Shown: positions 1 through 6,942, counted from the first letter of the stretch. The stretch: 16,872 nt of DNA from Candidatus Bipolaricaulota bacterium (GCA_018334595.1 JAGXLQ010000010.1:1-16872), one strand, 5' to 3'. A program made the numbers and translations. The notes: generated by a model not told the origin, from the letters alone.

Positions 1-80
1 GAGAAAAAGAGTACGAGCTTACCGTGAGTATGATCTAATTCCTCAAAATGCACGTCTTCTGGCTCAATATATTCTAACAT
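1..80 (-). CDS. rpoA: Probable RNA polymerase alpha subunit, N-terminal fragment (cut by window edge)
   Basis: An ATG at 78-80 opens a frame that runs off the window after 26 codons. It begins MLEYIEPEDV and continues with HTHGKLVLFF. Upstream sits a good Shine-Dalgarno, GGAGGG, and the start is 22 nt after the end of rpsD. Alpha subunits typically begin with a short acidic or aromatic stretch followed by a [YH]GKFVVEPL-like strand, which fits loosely here. The stronger argument is position: rpsD is commonly followed by rpoA in this cluster. Alpha dimerises to start assembly of RNA polymerase. Only the first strand is visible, so the identity rests mainly on context and is probable rather than proven. 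Confidence 0.72.
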   Translation of the reverse strand, partial: MLEYIEPEDVHFEELDHTHGKLVLFF

Positions 81-102
81 TAGCCCTCCGCTACGTGATT
101 TT

Positions 103-726
103 TTACCGTGAGTAGAACTCAACAATTCTATTTACTTTAAGCGTTTCCTCAAGGTCCTCAATTGCGGGCTCTGACAAGACAGAGGTCCTCATATTGTCGG
201 GCTCAACGTCTATCCAGGTGGGAATACGAGACGGTTCCTCGTTAATCAGCTCGCGCAAACCTTCCTTCTTGCTCGAGCCACTCTTGAACGAAACCACGTC
301 GCCCTCTTCCACCAGGTAGGACGGTATATCAACCGAGCGGCCATTAACCTCAATATGACCGTGGTTAATCAGCTGCCGGGCTTGATCTCTGGAATTGGCC
401 AGACCACTGCGATAGAGGACGTTGTCTAGCCTCTTCTCGAGCAGCTTGAGCAGCGCCTCACCGGTGACCTCTTTGCTCTTCTTTGATTCTTCAAAATAGT
501 TCCTGAATTGCTCCTCCCTGAGACCATATATATGGCGGGCCTTCTGCTTTTCCCTCAGCCTAATCCTATATTGAGACCATCTTGACCTGCTCTCTCCTGC
601 CTCACCGGGCGGGTAGGACTTCCTGGTCAACGGACATTTATCGGAATAACACTTGTCACCCTTTAAAAATAACTTAGTTCCTTCGCGCCTGCATTTCTTA
701 CACTTCGCTTCTGTATCTCTTCCCAT
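103..726 (-). CDS. rpsD: 30S ribosomal protein S4, zinc-binding form
   Basis: A 207-residue protein matching S4, a primary 16S rRNA binder that nucleates the 30S body. The N-terminal region has cysteines at 9, 12, 26 and 31, the C+ zinc arrangement, within the family pattern of REGTKLFLKGDKCYSDKC. The S4 RNA-binding domain spans about 98-147 (RLDNVLYRSGLANSRDQARQ, then HGHIEVNGRSVDIPSYLV). The C-terminus, VNRIVEFYSR, is typical. The start is ATG, preceded by an AGAGGGGG Shine-Dalgarno that overlaps the end of rpsK. The gene lies 14 nt after rpsK and 22 nt before the probable rpoA. In many bacteria S4 represses its own cluster at a leader site, but no such site was identified here. Confidence 0.97.
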   Translation of the reverse strand: MGRDTEAKCKKCRREGTKLFLKGDKCYSDKCPLTRKSYPPGEAGESRSRWSQYRIRLREKQKARHIYGLREEQFRNYFEESKKSKEVTGEALLKLLEKRLDNVLYRSGLANSRDQARQLINHGHIEVNGRSVDIPSYLVEEGDVVSFKSGSSKKEGLRELINEEPSRIPTWIDVEPDNMRTSVLSEPAIEDLEETLKVNRIVEFYSR

Positions 727-740
727 ATTTGATACCCCCT

Positions 741-1076
741 CTAACCGTGCGATCTGGGCGTTATGTTAGAAACCTTGGTAACCTTAATCCCCGCCCCTTC
801 GATCGTTTGTATAACTGAATTTCGTCCAGAACCTGTTCCCTTTACCGTAACGATAACGGAGTTAACGCCAAAGTCCCTCATCTTGTTTATAAGGCTTTCC
901 GTGGCAACCTGGGCGGCGTAAGGGGTTCCTTTCCTCGAACCCTTAAATCCCACAGATCCCGGCGTAACCCACGATACCACATCTCCGTTGGTATCCGTCA
1001 GGGTAAGAATGGTGTTGTTAAACGAAGCGTTGACATGAACCCTGGCCTTGTTAAGCTTTACCTTCTTGCGTGCCAT
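741..1076 (-). CDS. rpsK: 30S ribosomal protein S11, short at both ends
   Basis: S11 sits on the 30S platform near the E site. The core is clear: SFNNTILTLTDTNGDVVSW, GFKGSRKGTPYAAQ, then VKGTGSGRNSV. The protein has 111 residues, whereas bacterial S11 usually has about 125-130. The N-terminal basic tail is a few residues shorter than usual. The C-terminus stops at NITPRSHG, whereas the family normally continues NxTPxPHNGCRPPK(K/R)RRV. The downstream DNA in the other two frames does not encode a Pro-Pro-basic tail, so a simple frameshift does not explain the loss. The usual GPGxGRE motif reads GTGSGRN. The start is ATG, 25 nt after rpsM; rpsD follows after 14 nt. Identity is certain; the truncation is the notable part. 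Confidence 0.95.
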   Translation of the reverse strand: MARKKVKLNKARVHVNASFNNTILTLTDTNGDVVSWVTPGSVGFKGSRKGTPYAAQVATESLINKMRDFGVNSVIVTVKGTGSGRNSVIQTIEGAGIKVTKVSNITPRSHG

Positions 1077-1101
1077 TTAATCTCTCCTCGTTTCATAAAA
1101 A

Positions 1102-1464
1102 TCATTTCTTACCTGCTTTTGCTTCCCGTGGGCCCTTCCAGGTTCTCGCATTTGACTGTGTCTTCTGCCCTCTGACGGGTAACCCCGTCTTGTGGCGCCG
1201 CCCACGGTAACATTCGATTTCCTTTAACCTCTGGATATCCGCCTGGACCTTACGCTCCAGATCCCCTTCTACCCTGTATTTATCTATGGCGTTCCTGAGC
1301 TTGGCTACGTCCGCTTCGGTTAGATCGTGGACGTACTCGTCGGGATCAACACCCGAAGCCTCTGCGACCTCGTATGCCCTGTTCTGCCCTATACCTTTAA
1401 TGTAAGTAAGGGAGATCTTCACCTTCTTCTCCTCGGGAATGTCTACACCAGCTAGTCTTGGCAT
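1102..1464 (-). CDS. rpsM: 30S ribosomal protein S13
   Basis: A 120-residue S13, the small-subunit head protein that contacts tRNA and forms bridges to the 50S. It starts MPRLAGVDIPEEKKV, followed by the helix-two-turn-helix signature LTYIKGIGQNRA (about 19-30). Later come YRGRRHKTGLPVRGQ and NARTWKGPREAKAGKK, the basic C-terminal extension that reaches the decoding region. Length is normal. The start is ATG, 19 nt after rpmJ. It belongs to the alpha cluster, followed by rpsK, rpsD and probable rpoA. Confidence 0.97.
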   Translation of the reverse strand: MPRLAGVDIPEEKKVKISLTYIKGIGQNRAYEVAEASGVDPDEYVHDLTEADVAKLRNAIDKYRVEGDLERKVQADIQRLKEIECYRGRRHKTGLPVRGQKTQSNARTWKGPREAKAGKK

Positions 1465-1483
1465 CCTAAATCACCTAATATAA

Positions 1484-1597
1484 TCATCCTTGACGCTGCC
1501 TGTGCTTCGGATTCTTGCAGGTCACCTCAACACGGCCATGGCGTCGAATAATTTTGCAGTCATCGCAAATCTTCTTTACGGAACTTCGCACCTTCAT
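1484..1597 (-). CDS. rpmJ: 50S ribosomal protein L36, zinc-binding form
   Basis: A 37-codon gene beginning MKVRSSVKKICDDCKIIRRH and ending CKNPKHRQRQG, which is the exact length of canonical L36. The zinc ligands are present as Cys11, Cys14, Cys27 and His32, so this is the C+ form. L36 binds 23S rRNA and helps the late folding of the large subunit. The ATG at 1595-1597 is preceded by a full AGGAGGG Shine-Dalgarno (1603-1609). It lies between infA (15 nt upstream) and rpsM (19 nt downstream), its usual place. Confidence 0.96.
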   Translation of the reverse strand: MKVRSSVKKICDDCKIIRRHGRVEVTCKNPKHRQRQG

Positions 1598-1612
1598 AAT
1601 TTCCCTCCTCGT

Positions 1613-1840
1613 CTATGACTCTCTATAGACTATTCTGCCCTTGCTCAAATCGTGCGGGGAGAATTCAACCAGAACTCGGTCCCCGGGAACGATCCTAATA
1701 AAGTGCTTCCTTATCTTTCCTGATATATGGCAGATTGCCTCGTGTCCATTGTCGAGCTCAACTTTAAACATTGAATCGGGCAGGGCTTCAATGATCTCTC
1801 CCCGCCTTCTGATAATATCTTTATCCTTTTCAGGGCCCAT
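1613..1840 (-). CDS. infA: Translation initiation factor IF-1
   Basis: IF-1 is a one-domain OB-fold protein that binds the 30S A site during initiation. The product has 75 residues (usual about 72). It reads MGPEKDKDIIRRRGEIIEAL, then DSMFKVELDNGHEAICHISG, KIRKHFIRIVPGDRVLVEF and SPHDLSKGRIVYR, covering all five strands of the family. I chose the ATG at 1838-1840 although the frame is open further upstream. The upstream part (to 1957) overlaps map in another frame and resembles no IF-1, and an AGAGGTGG Shine-Dalgarno precedes this ATG. With this start the gene begins 4 nt after the map stop codon. The N-terminus GPEKDKDIIRRR is slightly longer and more charged than the usual AKEDVIE type. Confidence 0.95.
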   Translation of the reverse strand: MGPEKDKDIIRRRGEIIEALPDSMFKVELDNGHEAICHISGKIRKHFIRIVPGDRVLVEFSPHDLSKGRIVYRES

Positions 1841-1844
1841 GACT

Positions 1845-2597
1845 TTACGAACCACCTCTGACAAGTACTTCCGGACCATCGCTCGTCGCAGCAACCATCC
1901 CTTCAAAGTGTGCCGACAGTCCTCCATCTGCTGGGACTGCCGTCCAACCATCGTCAAGGACGACGGTGGATTTATCGTCCATCTTTACCATCGGCTCAAT
2001 ACAAAACACCATTCCCTTTTTGATCCTCTTCCCCGTATTGGGCTCACCATAATTGGGAATTTGCGGGTCCTCGTGCATATTCCTCCCGATACCGTGACCG
2101 ACAAACTCCTTAACGACGTAGAACCCCCGTTCTTCTACGAAGGACCCAATTGCATGCGAAATATCTCCAATCCTATTTCCGGGACATACCTGCTCTAACC
2201 CTACGGACAGGGCTTCGTTCGTCACGGACACCAAGTCCTTCGCCTGGCTGCTTATCTCACCCACCGTCACGGTTGTGGCGAAGTCAGCAAAAAACCCCCG
2301 GCGCTCTATGCCAACGTCCAACGAGAGAACGTCACCGTCATATACAGTCCTCTCACTGGGTATTCCATGTACTATCTCTTCGTTGATAGAAGTGCATAAA
2401 GAACTTGGGTATCCACGGTAATTTTTGAAGGCGGGCTTCCCATCAGCTTCAACGATTAACTGTTCGGCGTACTCGTCAAGCGAGATAGTCGTGACGCCGG
2501 GCTTTACTCTCTTTACCACTTTATCAAGAATACTGCCTAAAATAGTAGCATTTTCACGCAGAATTTCAAGCTCTGAACCCGATTTTAACTCTATCAT
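1845..2597 (-). CDS. map: Methionine aminopeptidase, type I
   Basis: This enzyme removes the initiator methionine from nascent proteins. At 250 residues it has the length of the short type Ia form without an N-terminal zinc extension. The expected metal ligands are all visible: Asp94 in LSLDVGI, Asp105 in FFADFATT, His168 in FVGHGIG, Glu201 in CIEPM and Glu232 in SAHFEG. The catalytic-site histidine in EEIVHGIP (His77) is present. The usual FEHT motif reads FEGM, so the residue after the last metal ligand is Gly instead of His. The ATG start lies 12 nt after adk. The adk-map-infA order after secY is common in Gram-positive and deep-branching bacteria. Confidence 0.96.
   Translation of the reverse strand: MIELKSGSELEILRENATILGSILDKVVKRVKPGVTTISLDEYAEQLIVEADGKPAFKNYRGYPSSLCTSINEEIVHGIPSERTVYDGDVLSLDVGIERRGFFADFATTVTVGEISSQAKDLVSVTNEALSVGLEQVCPGNRIGDISHAIGSFVEERGFYVVKEFVGHGIGRNMHEDPQIPNYGEPNTGKRIKKGMVFCIEPMVKMDDKSTVVLDDGWTAVPADGGLSAHFEGMVAATSDGPEVLVRGGS
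1852..1859 (-). promoter_or_regulatory. Ribosome binding site that sets the infA start
   Basis: On the minus strand this reads AGAGGTGG, 11 nt before the ATG at 1838-1840 and inside the last codons of map. Together with family length it favours the short IF-1 over the longer upstream-open reading frame. Confidence 0.7.
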
Positions 2598-2609
2598 GAT
2601 CTGTAATCC

Positions 2610-3242
2610 CTAACTAATCGCCGATCTAACTTCTTCAAATATTTCACCCGGTTCCCGCTCGCCATCTACTTCCACCAAAGTCCCGCGGTCACGATAGAAA
2701 TCAATCAGCGGCGCAGATTGTTCCAGGAAGGTCTCAAATCTATTACGTATCACTTCCGGCCTGTCGTCACTTCTCTGATAAAGTTCTCCATTGCACTTAT
2801 CGCAAACCCCCGGTTCGCTCGGCTTGTCAAACAGCAGGTTGTAAATCTCGCCACATTCCGAACATACCCTTCGCGCGGACAGCCTCCTCACCGCCTCCTC
2901 TTTGCTGATATTTATGTAAATAACTTTGTCTATCTCGAGGACGTCCTCCAGTTCCTCCGCCTGACTTATCGTACGGGGGAAACCGTCGAACAAGTAACCG
3001 GAATCTTGGTCCAGTTTATTGCTTACCATGTCAATGATGAGTTCGTCTGGCACCAGGTCTCCCCGGTCCATGTACTCCTTTGCCTGCCGGCCCAGTTCCG
3101 TTCCTTCGCTAACTTCCTCCCTGAGAATATCGCCTGTAGATAGGTGGACCAAATCCATGGAGTCCACGATCCGGCTCGCCTGAGTTCCCTTGCCCGCCCC
3201 GGGGCCACCTAGAAGGATCAAATTGAGGTCCATCTTGGCCAT
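2610..3242 (-). CDS. adk: Adenylate kinase with zinc-binding LID
   Basis: Catalyses reversible ATP + AMP = 2 ADP in the cytoplasm. The 210-residue protein has the P-loop GGPGAGKGT at 12-20, the AMP-site STGD at 35-38, DGFPR at 86-90 and the LID arginine segment QRSDDRPEVI at 156-165. The LID domain carries four cysteines (127, 130, 147, 150) in CxxC pairs, the zinc-binding type typical of Gram-positive and many thermophilic bacteria. The ATG at 3240-3242 is preferred over Met4 because GGGAGGAG lies just upstream. That Shine-Dalgarno is formed by the codons for the last residues of SecY, and the secY stop is only 1 nt away, so the two genes are probably translationally coupled. Confidence 0.97.
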   Translation of the reverse strand: MAKMDLNLILLGGPGAGKGTQASRIVDSMDLVHLSTGDILREEVSEGTELGRQAKEYMDRGDLVPDELIIDMVSNKLDQDSGYLFDGFPRTISQAEELEDVLEIDKVIYINISKEEAVRRLSARRVCSECGEIYNLLFDKPSEPGVCDKCNGELYQRSDDRPEVIRNRFETFLEQSAPLIDFYRDRGTLVEVDGEREPGEIFEEVRSAIS

Positions 3243-3243
3243 A

Positions 3244-4539
3244 TTAGCGTCTCCTCCCTAGAAGCGCGGAGCCTCCTGCTTCCGTCAAGCTTTCGTAGTG
3301 CCTCATAACCATGTGCGATTCTATCTGCATGAGGACGTCAAGACCAACACCGACGACGATCAACACCGACGTTCCGCCAAGCCAGAATGATGACAGACCA
3401 CTTATCGCGGTAAATATGAACGGCAGGATTGCGATCGCACCCAGGAAGAGGGCCCCGACCAGCAACAGACGGTTGAGGATGGAATTTATATACTCAACTG
3501 TCGGCTGACCAGGCCTTACGCCGGGAATGAACCCCCCCGACTCCTTGAGATTCTTGGCCACGTCGTTGGGGTCGAAGATAATCGCGGAGTAAAAGTAGGT
3601 AAAGAAGATAATTAACAATACGTACGTAACCAGATAGGGAATGCTCCCACGCTGCACGTACTGCGTCAACCAGGAAAGCCCCGGTGCCCACTGGGCGACG
3701 GTCATCGGTAATGACAGGAGAACGGAGGCAAATATGATGGGAATAACTCCGCCCTGGTTCACCTTTATCGGGAGGTGACTCGTATGACCACCATAGACCT
3801 TGCGGCCGGCCGTCCTTTTGGCGTACTGTATCCGGATATTCCTCCGTCCCTGCTGGACGATGACGACGCCGGCAATAACGACGATAAATACTATAACCAA
3901 CACCAGCCCCCAAATCGCGCTTACGTTCCCGTAAGTCACCTCGACCCAGGTGCTGTACAGCTGGCTGGGGAACCTCGCCATAATCCCGGCCATAATTAAC
4001 ACGGAGATACCGTTCCCTATACCGTTCTCGGTAATCCTCTCACCGAGCCACATCAGGAAGACGGTACCGGTCGTCATGGAGATAACGGCGGTGATAAAGA
4101 ACATTAAGGTCGAACCCTCGACCATTCCCTGCCTGACGAGAAAATAACTCCAACCATATGATTGAATAAACGCTATTGCCAGGGTCCCGTATCTGGTATA
4201 CTTGGTAATAACTTTTCTTCCTTCGCGACCCTGTTGCTGAAGTTCCTTAAGTTTGGGAACGACAGCAGTCAACAGGCTCATGATAATTGACGCGTTTATA
4301 TAAGGGGTAATTCCCAGCCCAAACAAGGTACCTCGCCCCAGCGCCCCACCAGTAAACATGTTCAAGTACTGGAGGATGTTGCCGCCACCCTGCTCAAACA
4401 TGCTAAGCAGAGCCTGCGAGTCTATACCGGGTATGGGTATGTGAGCTCCTGCTCGAAAAATCGCCAGAGCCCCCAATGTAAATAAAATTCGCTTACGCAG
4501 CTCCGGGATCTTGACGACGTTCATCAATTGGCTTAGCAC
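3244..4539 (-). CDS. secY: Preprotein translocase subunit SecY
   Basis: The channel subunit of the SecYEG export pore in the cytoplasmic membrane. The 431 residues contain the expected ten hydrophobic segments. Family motifs are clear: IPELRKRILFTLG at 11-23, FGLGITPYINASI at 73-85, LGERITENGIGNGIS at 165-179, QYAKRTAGRKVYGGHTSHLP at 238-257, GGFIPGVRPG at 335-344 and LGGTSVLIVVGVGLD near 387-401. The C-tail MRHYESLTEAGG is cytoplasmic and ends in three arginines. The start is GTG (4537-4539), chosen because MLSQLMNVVKIPELRKR aligns with the usual SecY N-terminus; ATG at codon 6 is an alternative. The Shine-Dalgarno is weak (GAGTGA). It lies 6 nt after rplO and 1 nt before adk. Confidence 0.97.
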   Translation of the reverse strand: MLSQLMNVVKIPELRKRILFTLGALAIFRAGAHIPIPGIDSQALLSMFEQGGGNILQYLNMFTGGALGRGTLFGLGITPYINASIIMSLLTAVVPKLKELQQQGREGRKVITKYTRYGTLAIAFIQSYGWSYFLVRQGMVEGSTLMFFITAVISMTTGTVFLMWLGERITENGIGNGISVLIMAGIMARFPSQLYSTWVEVTYGNVSAIWGLVLVIVFIVVIAGVVIVQQGRRNIRIQYAKRTAGRKVYGGHTSHLPIKVNQGGVIPIIFASVLLSLPMTVAQWAPGLSWLTQYVQRGSIPYLVTYVLLIIFFTYFYSAIIFDPNDVAKNLKESGGFIPGVRPGQPTVEYINSILNRLLLVGALFLGAIAILPFIFTAISGLSSFWLGGTSVLIVVGVGLDVLMQIESHMVMRHYESLTEAGGSALLGRRR

Positions 4540-4545
4540 GTTATA

Positions 4546-5004
4546 TCACTCTTTGTCGTGTAGTTCTACAGCTTTGCCACCTGCACCTTCGATCTTAGCA
4601 CGCGCACTTGAGCTAAAGGAATGGGCCTTTACGGTAAGTTCCTTCTCCAGCGCCCCATCGCCAAGAATCTTTAATCCGTCTTTGGGGTTCCCGATTAGAC
4701 CATCGGCTTTGAGTAGGTCCGGGTCGATCACGTCACCGTCGCTGTATCTATTGAGTTCACTGACGTTAACCCATTCAGGGTCCTTCTTATTGGGATTATG
4801 AAACCCTACCTTGGGGAACCTTCTCCATATCGGCGTCTGCCCCCCTTCGAAGCCAACCTTGGGCTTACCGCCGCTACGGGCGTTCTGGCCCTTCGTTCCT
4901 CTTCCAGACTCATGTCCTCCCGTGCCGGAACCGTAACCTCTACCTCGCCGGGTCCTCCCCTTCTTGCTCCCTTCCGACGGTTTAAGGTCTTCTAATCTCT
5001 TCAT
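4546..5004 (-). CDS. rplO: 50S ribosomal protein L15
   Basis: A 152-residue L15, a 23S rRNA-binding protein of late 50S assembly. The glycine- and arginine-rich N-terminus is present (RRGRGYGSGTGGHESGRGTK), followed by KVGFEGGQTPIWRRFPKVGF. The C-terminal half (KILGDGALEKELTVKAHSFS) matches the family fold. The usual bacterial GKTSGRG or GKTAGRG element reads GGHESGRG, an uncommon form. The ATG at 5002-5004 overlaps the rpsE stop by 4 nt (ATGA). In most bacteria rpmD lies between rpsE and rplO; here there is no room for it. Confidence 0.96.
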   Translation of the reverse strand: MKRLEDLKPSEGSKKGRTRRGRGYGSGTGGHESGRGTKGQNARSGGKPKVGFEGGQTPIWRRFPKVGFHNPNKKDPEWVNVSELNRYSDGDVIDPDLLKADGLIGNPKDGLKILGDGALEKELTVKAHSFSSSARAKIEGAGGKAVELHDKE

Positions 5005-5513
5005 TCCTGGACCGCCTCCTCCAGTTCTTCCACGTCCACGCCGCGTCGCCGGGCAGTTTCCTCAGGAGTAGTCAGATCGGAGAAACCAGCAAGAACTGCC
5101 TTGGAGAGGGTAATGGGGTTATTGGTGCCGAGAGACTTGGTCAATATGTTCTTCACTCCGGCCAAACGGCATATAGTGCCGACTACGTCTCCCGCAATTA
5201 CACCCGTTCCCCTGTAAGCCGGCTTTAAAATGACCTTTCCGGCCTTGAACCTGCCGATCACTTCGTGAGGAATAGTACCGTTGACTATGGGCACCTTTAC
5301 CAGGTGCTTCTTGGCGTCACGGACGGCTTGATTTATCGCTCTCGGTATCTCTCCCGTGCTTCCAGAACCGACACCAACGACTCCTTCGTAGTTTCCAGCA
5401 ACTACTATTACCCTGAATCGTAGGTTCCTGCCACCCTTAGTAACTTTGCTAACACGGCTAATATCTATTACGTTGTCGTCGAATTCGTCGTCCCTTCTTC
5501 TACGTCTCGCCAT
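5001..5513 (-). CDS. rpsE: 30S ribosomal protein S5
   Basis: A 170-residue S5, which acts in decoding fidelity and helicase activity at the mRNA entry channel. The N-terminal RNA-binding domain contains VSKVTKGGRNLRFRVIVVAG (about 21-40), including the conserved KGG turn known as the spectinomycin-resistance region in other bacteria. The C-terminal domain shows PAYRGTGVIAGDVVGTICRL and AGVKNILTKSLGTNNPITL. The usual GKA-EVPEAI segment reads GSTGEIPRAI. It begins with ATG 2 nt after rplR, and its stop overlaps the rplO start. Confidence 0.97.
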   Translation of the reverse strand: MARRRRRDDEFDDNVIDISRVSKVTKGGRNLRFRVIVVAGNYEGVVGVGSGSTGEIPRAINQAVRDAKKHLVKVPIVNGTIPHEVIGRFKAGKVILKPAYRGTGVIAGDVVGTICRLAGVKNILTKSLGTNNPITLSKAVLAGFSDLTTPEETARRRGVDVEELEEAVQE

Positions 5514-5515
5514 AG

Positions 5516-5878
5516 CTAAAAGACCATTCCCTCCTCTCTCATTTGATCAGCCAGTGCCTGTACTTTACCGTGATAGGGATATCCGCCACGGTCAAAGACA
5601 ACCTCCTCAATACCTTTATCCGACAACCTTTCAGCCAGCATCGCTCCCACCTTCTTTGCCGTCTCAACTGTGGCGTTGGTAACTTCCTCGTCCAGGTCGG
5701 AACTCAACGTGGAGGCTGCGGCAATAGTCTCGCCCTTGAGATCGTCTACAGCCTGGGCATAGATATGCCTGTTGGATTTCCTTACGGAAACCCTGGGCTT
5801 GCTCGCCGTCCCCCGCAGCTTACTCCTTATGCGGTTATGTCTTATCTTTCGTCTTTTCTCTCTGTCAACTATTGGCAC
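5516..5878 (-). CDS. rplR: 50S ribosomal protein L18
   Basis: L18 binds 5S rRNA in the central protuberance together with L5. The 120-residue product has the basic N-terminus (REKRRKIRHNRIRSKLRGT), the RPRVSV-like element KPRVSVRKSNRHIYAQ and the family C-terminus VVFDRGGYPYHGKVQALAD. The start is GTG at 5876-5878, supported by an AGGAGGA Shine-Dalgarno 7 nt upstream and by normal family length. A 65-nt gap separates it from rplF, the second longest gap in the window. I see no convincing promoter or terminator in that gap. Confidence 0.97.
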   Translation of the reverse strand: MPIVDREKRRKIRHNRIRSKLRGTASKPRVSVRKSNRHIYAQAVDDLKGETIAAASTLSSDLDEEVTNATVETAKKVGAMLAERLSDKGIEEVVFDRGGYPYHGKVQALADQMREEGMVF

Positions 5879-5885
5879 TTACAAA

Positions 5886-5892
5886 TCCTCCT
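5886..5892 (-). promoter_or_regulatory. Strong ribosome binding site of rplR (GTG start)
   Basis: On the minus strand this reads AGGAGGA, with a 7-nt spacer to the GTG at 5876-5878. It decides the start of rplR, which has no ATG at the family position. It lies in the 65-nt gap after rplF rather than inside the preceding gene. Confidence 0.75.
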
Positions 5893-5943
5893 GCTATTCC
5901 GTAATATTCTGTGCTCGAGGCGCTTGTCCAATCAGCAAAGGCT

Positions 5944-6507
5944 TTACCCGATCCCGGCCTCTTCTCCACCGGACAACTTCCCTTCCTTCCGGATGATCTC
6001 TTCACCCTTATACCTAATTCCCTTACCTTTGTAGGGCTCCGGGGGCCTCAACCGCCTAATATCTGCGGCGACCTGTCCTACTTCCTGTTTATTCGGCCCC
6101 ATGATTTTAATCTGATCATTACCTTCGACCTCAGCGTCGACGTTCTCTGGAAGTTCGTATTCAATCGGGTGAGAATAACCCAACTCGAGGACAAGCTTAT
6201 TCCCCTGGGCCCTAACCCTGTACCCGAGACCCTCAATGACGAGGCTTTTCTCAAAGGGCTTGACCAGGCCGTTTACCATATTCGCTATGAGGCTCCTGTA
6301 GAGGCCGTGCTTTTCCCTGTATTCTTTTCTGTCGGCGTTTCTCTCCACCAGGATCTCGCTCCCCTCTTCCCTGATAGTCACGTAGTTGGGATCGTATTCC
6401 TGGCTGAATTCCAGGCCGTTTTCTCCCGACACCTGAACCTGGTTATTGCTTACCTTAACGTCAATCCCTTCCGGAATCTCTATCGGTGTCTTTCCTACCT
6501 TGGACAT
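5944..6507 (-). CDS. rplF: 50S ribosomal protein L6
   Basis: A 187-residue L6, with two related domains, located near the factor-binding site of the 50S. It begins MSKVGKTPIEIPEGIDV, as in the family. Landmarks are HGLYRSLIANMVNGL, then LVIEGLGYRVRAQGNKLVLE, LGYSHPIEYELP and RRLRPPEPYKGKGIRY near the C-terminus. I chose the ATG at 6505-6507 over a GTG nine bases upstream, because a GAGGTGG Shine-Dalgarno sits 5 nt before the ATG and the resulting protein starts as L6 usually does. The start is 10 nt after rpsH. Confidence 0.96.
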   Translation of the reverse strand: MSKVGKTPIEIPEGIDVKVSNNQVQVSGENGLEFSQEYDPNYVTIREEGSEILVERNADRKEYREKHGLYRSLIANMVNGLVKPFEKSLVIEGLGYRVRAQGNKLVLELGYSHPIEYELPENVDAEVEGNDQIKIMGPNKQEVGQVAADIRRLRPPEPYKGKGIRYKGEEIIRKEGKLSGGEEAGIG

Positions 6508-6512
6508 TTCTA

Positions 6513-6519
6513 CCACCTC
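6513..6519 (-). promoter_or_regulatory. Ribosome binding site that sets the rplF start
   Basis: On the minus strand this reads GAGGTGG, overlapping the rpsH stop codon (TGA at 6518-6520), with 5 nt to the ATG at 6505-6507. The competing upstream GTG lies inside this element, which argues against its use. Confidence 0.7.
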
Positions 6520-6916
6520 ACCAGACTTCCAACAGCAGTTCCCCGCCGACGCCCTCTTCCTTGGCGGCCTTTCCGGTCGTTACCCCGTGAGAGGTACTAA
6601 GCACGGAGGTTCCTAACCCCCCAAGAACCTGGGGTATCTCATCGCTGGAAACGTAAACTCGCTTAGAAGGCTTACTGACCCTCTTAATCCCCTTGATGAC
6701 TTCCTCTTCGTCGTTGTATTTCAGCTTTATCGACAGGGTCTTCTCCACCCCTTCCCCTTCCTTAACCTCGAAGTCACCGATGTACCCCTCGTCCTTCAGC
6801 ACCTGAGCAATCGAATCCTTTAACTTGGCGTCCGGCATTTCAACCACGTCGTGTTGCATGCGGCTGGCATTTCTTATTCTCGTTAACATGTCGCTAATTG
6901 GGTCCGACGTTGTCAT
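6518..6916 (-). CDS. rpsH: 30S ribosomal protein S8
   Basis: A 132-residue S8, a primary binder of the central domain of 16S rRNA. It starts MTTSDPISDMLTRIRNASRM, the family N-terminus. The C-terminal domain has KRVSKPSKRVYVSSDEIPQV, then LGTSVLSTSHGVTTGKAAKE and the closing GVGGELLLEVW. The common ISTSKGIMTDREA pattern is changed to LSTSHGVTTGKAA. The ATG start is preceded by GGAGGAG. It lies 26 nt after rpsZ. In E. coli S8 represses the spc operon by binding near the rplE start; that region here is inside rplX, and I did not identify a copy of the S8 site. Confidence 0.97.
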   Translation of the reverse strand: MTTSDPISDMLTRIRNASRMQHDVVEMPDAKLKDSIAQVLKDEGYIGDFEVKEGEGVEKTLSIKLKYNDEEEVIKGIKRVSKPSKRVYVSSDEIPQVLGGLGTSVLSTSHGVTTGKAAKEEGVGGELLLEVW

Positions 6917-6942
6917 ATTTCTCCTCCAAATTACTCAACTCA

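Noticed and set aside
741..780. Frameshift as the cause of the short S11
   Set aside because: Both other frames downstream of the last conserved residue give no Pro-Pro-basic tail, and the bases after the stop form the rpsD ribosome binding site, so the short end looks real.
1841..1957. Longer IF-1 starting inside map
   Set aside because: The added residues resemble no IF-1 and overlap conserved C-terminal codons of map; the ATG at 1840 gives the family length.
1641..2198. Long plus-strand reading frames opposite map, secY, fusA and rpsC
   Set aside because: They lie antisense to clearly conserved genes and their translations show no recognisable domain. They are by-products of the coding sequence on the other strand.
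5879..5943. Possible promoter in the 65-nt gap between rplF and rplR (TTGGAC about 17 nt before AATATT)
   Set aside because: The hexamers match consensus at only 3 and 4 positions. The gap is too short for a missing small gene and shows no terminator.
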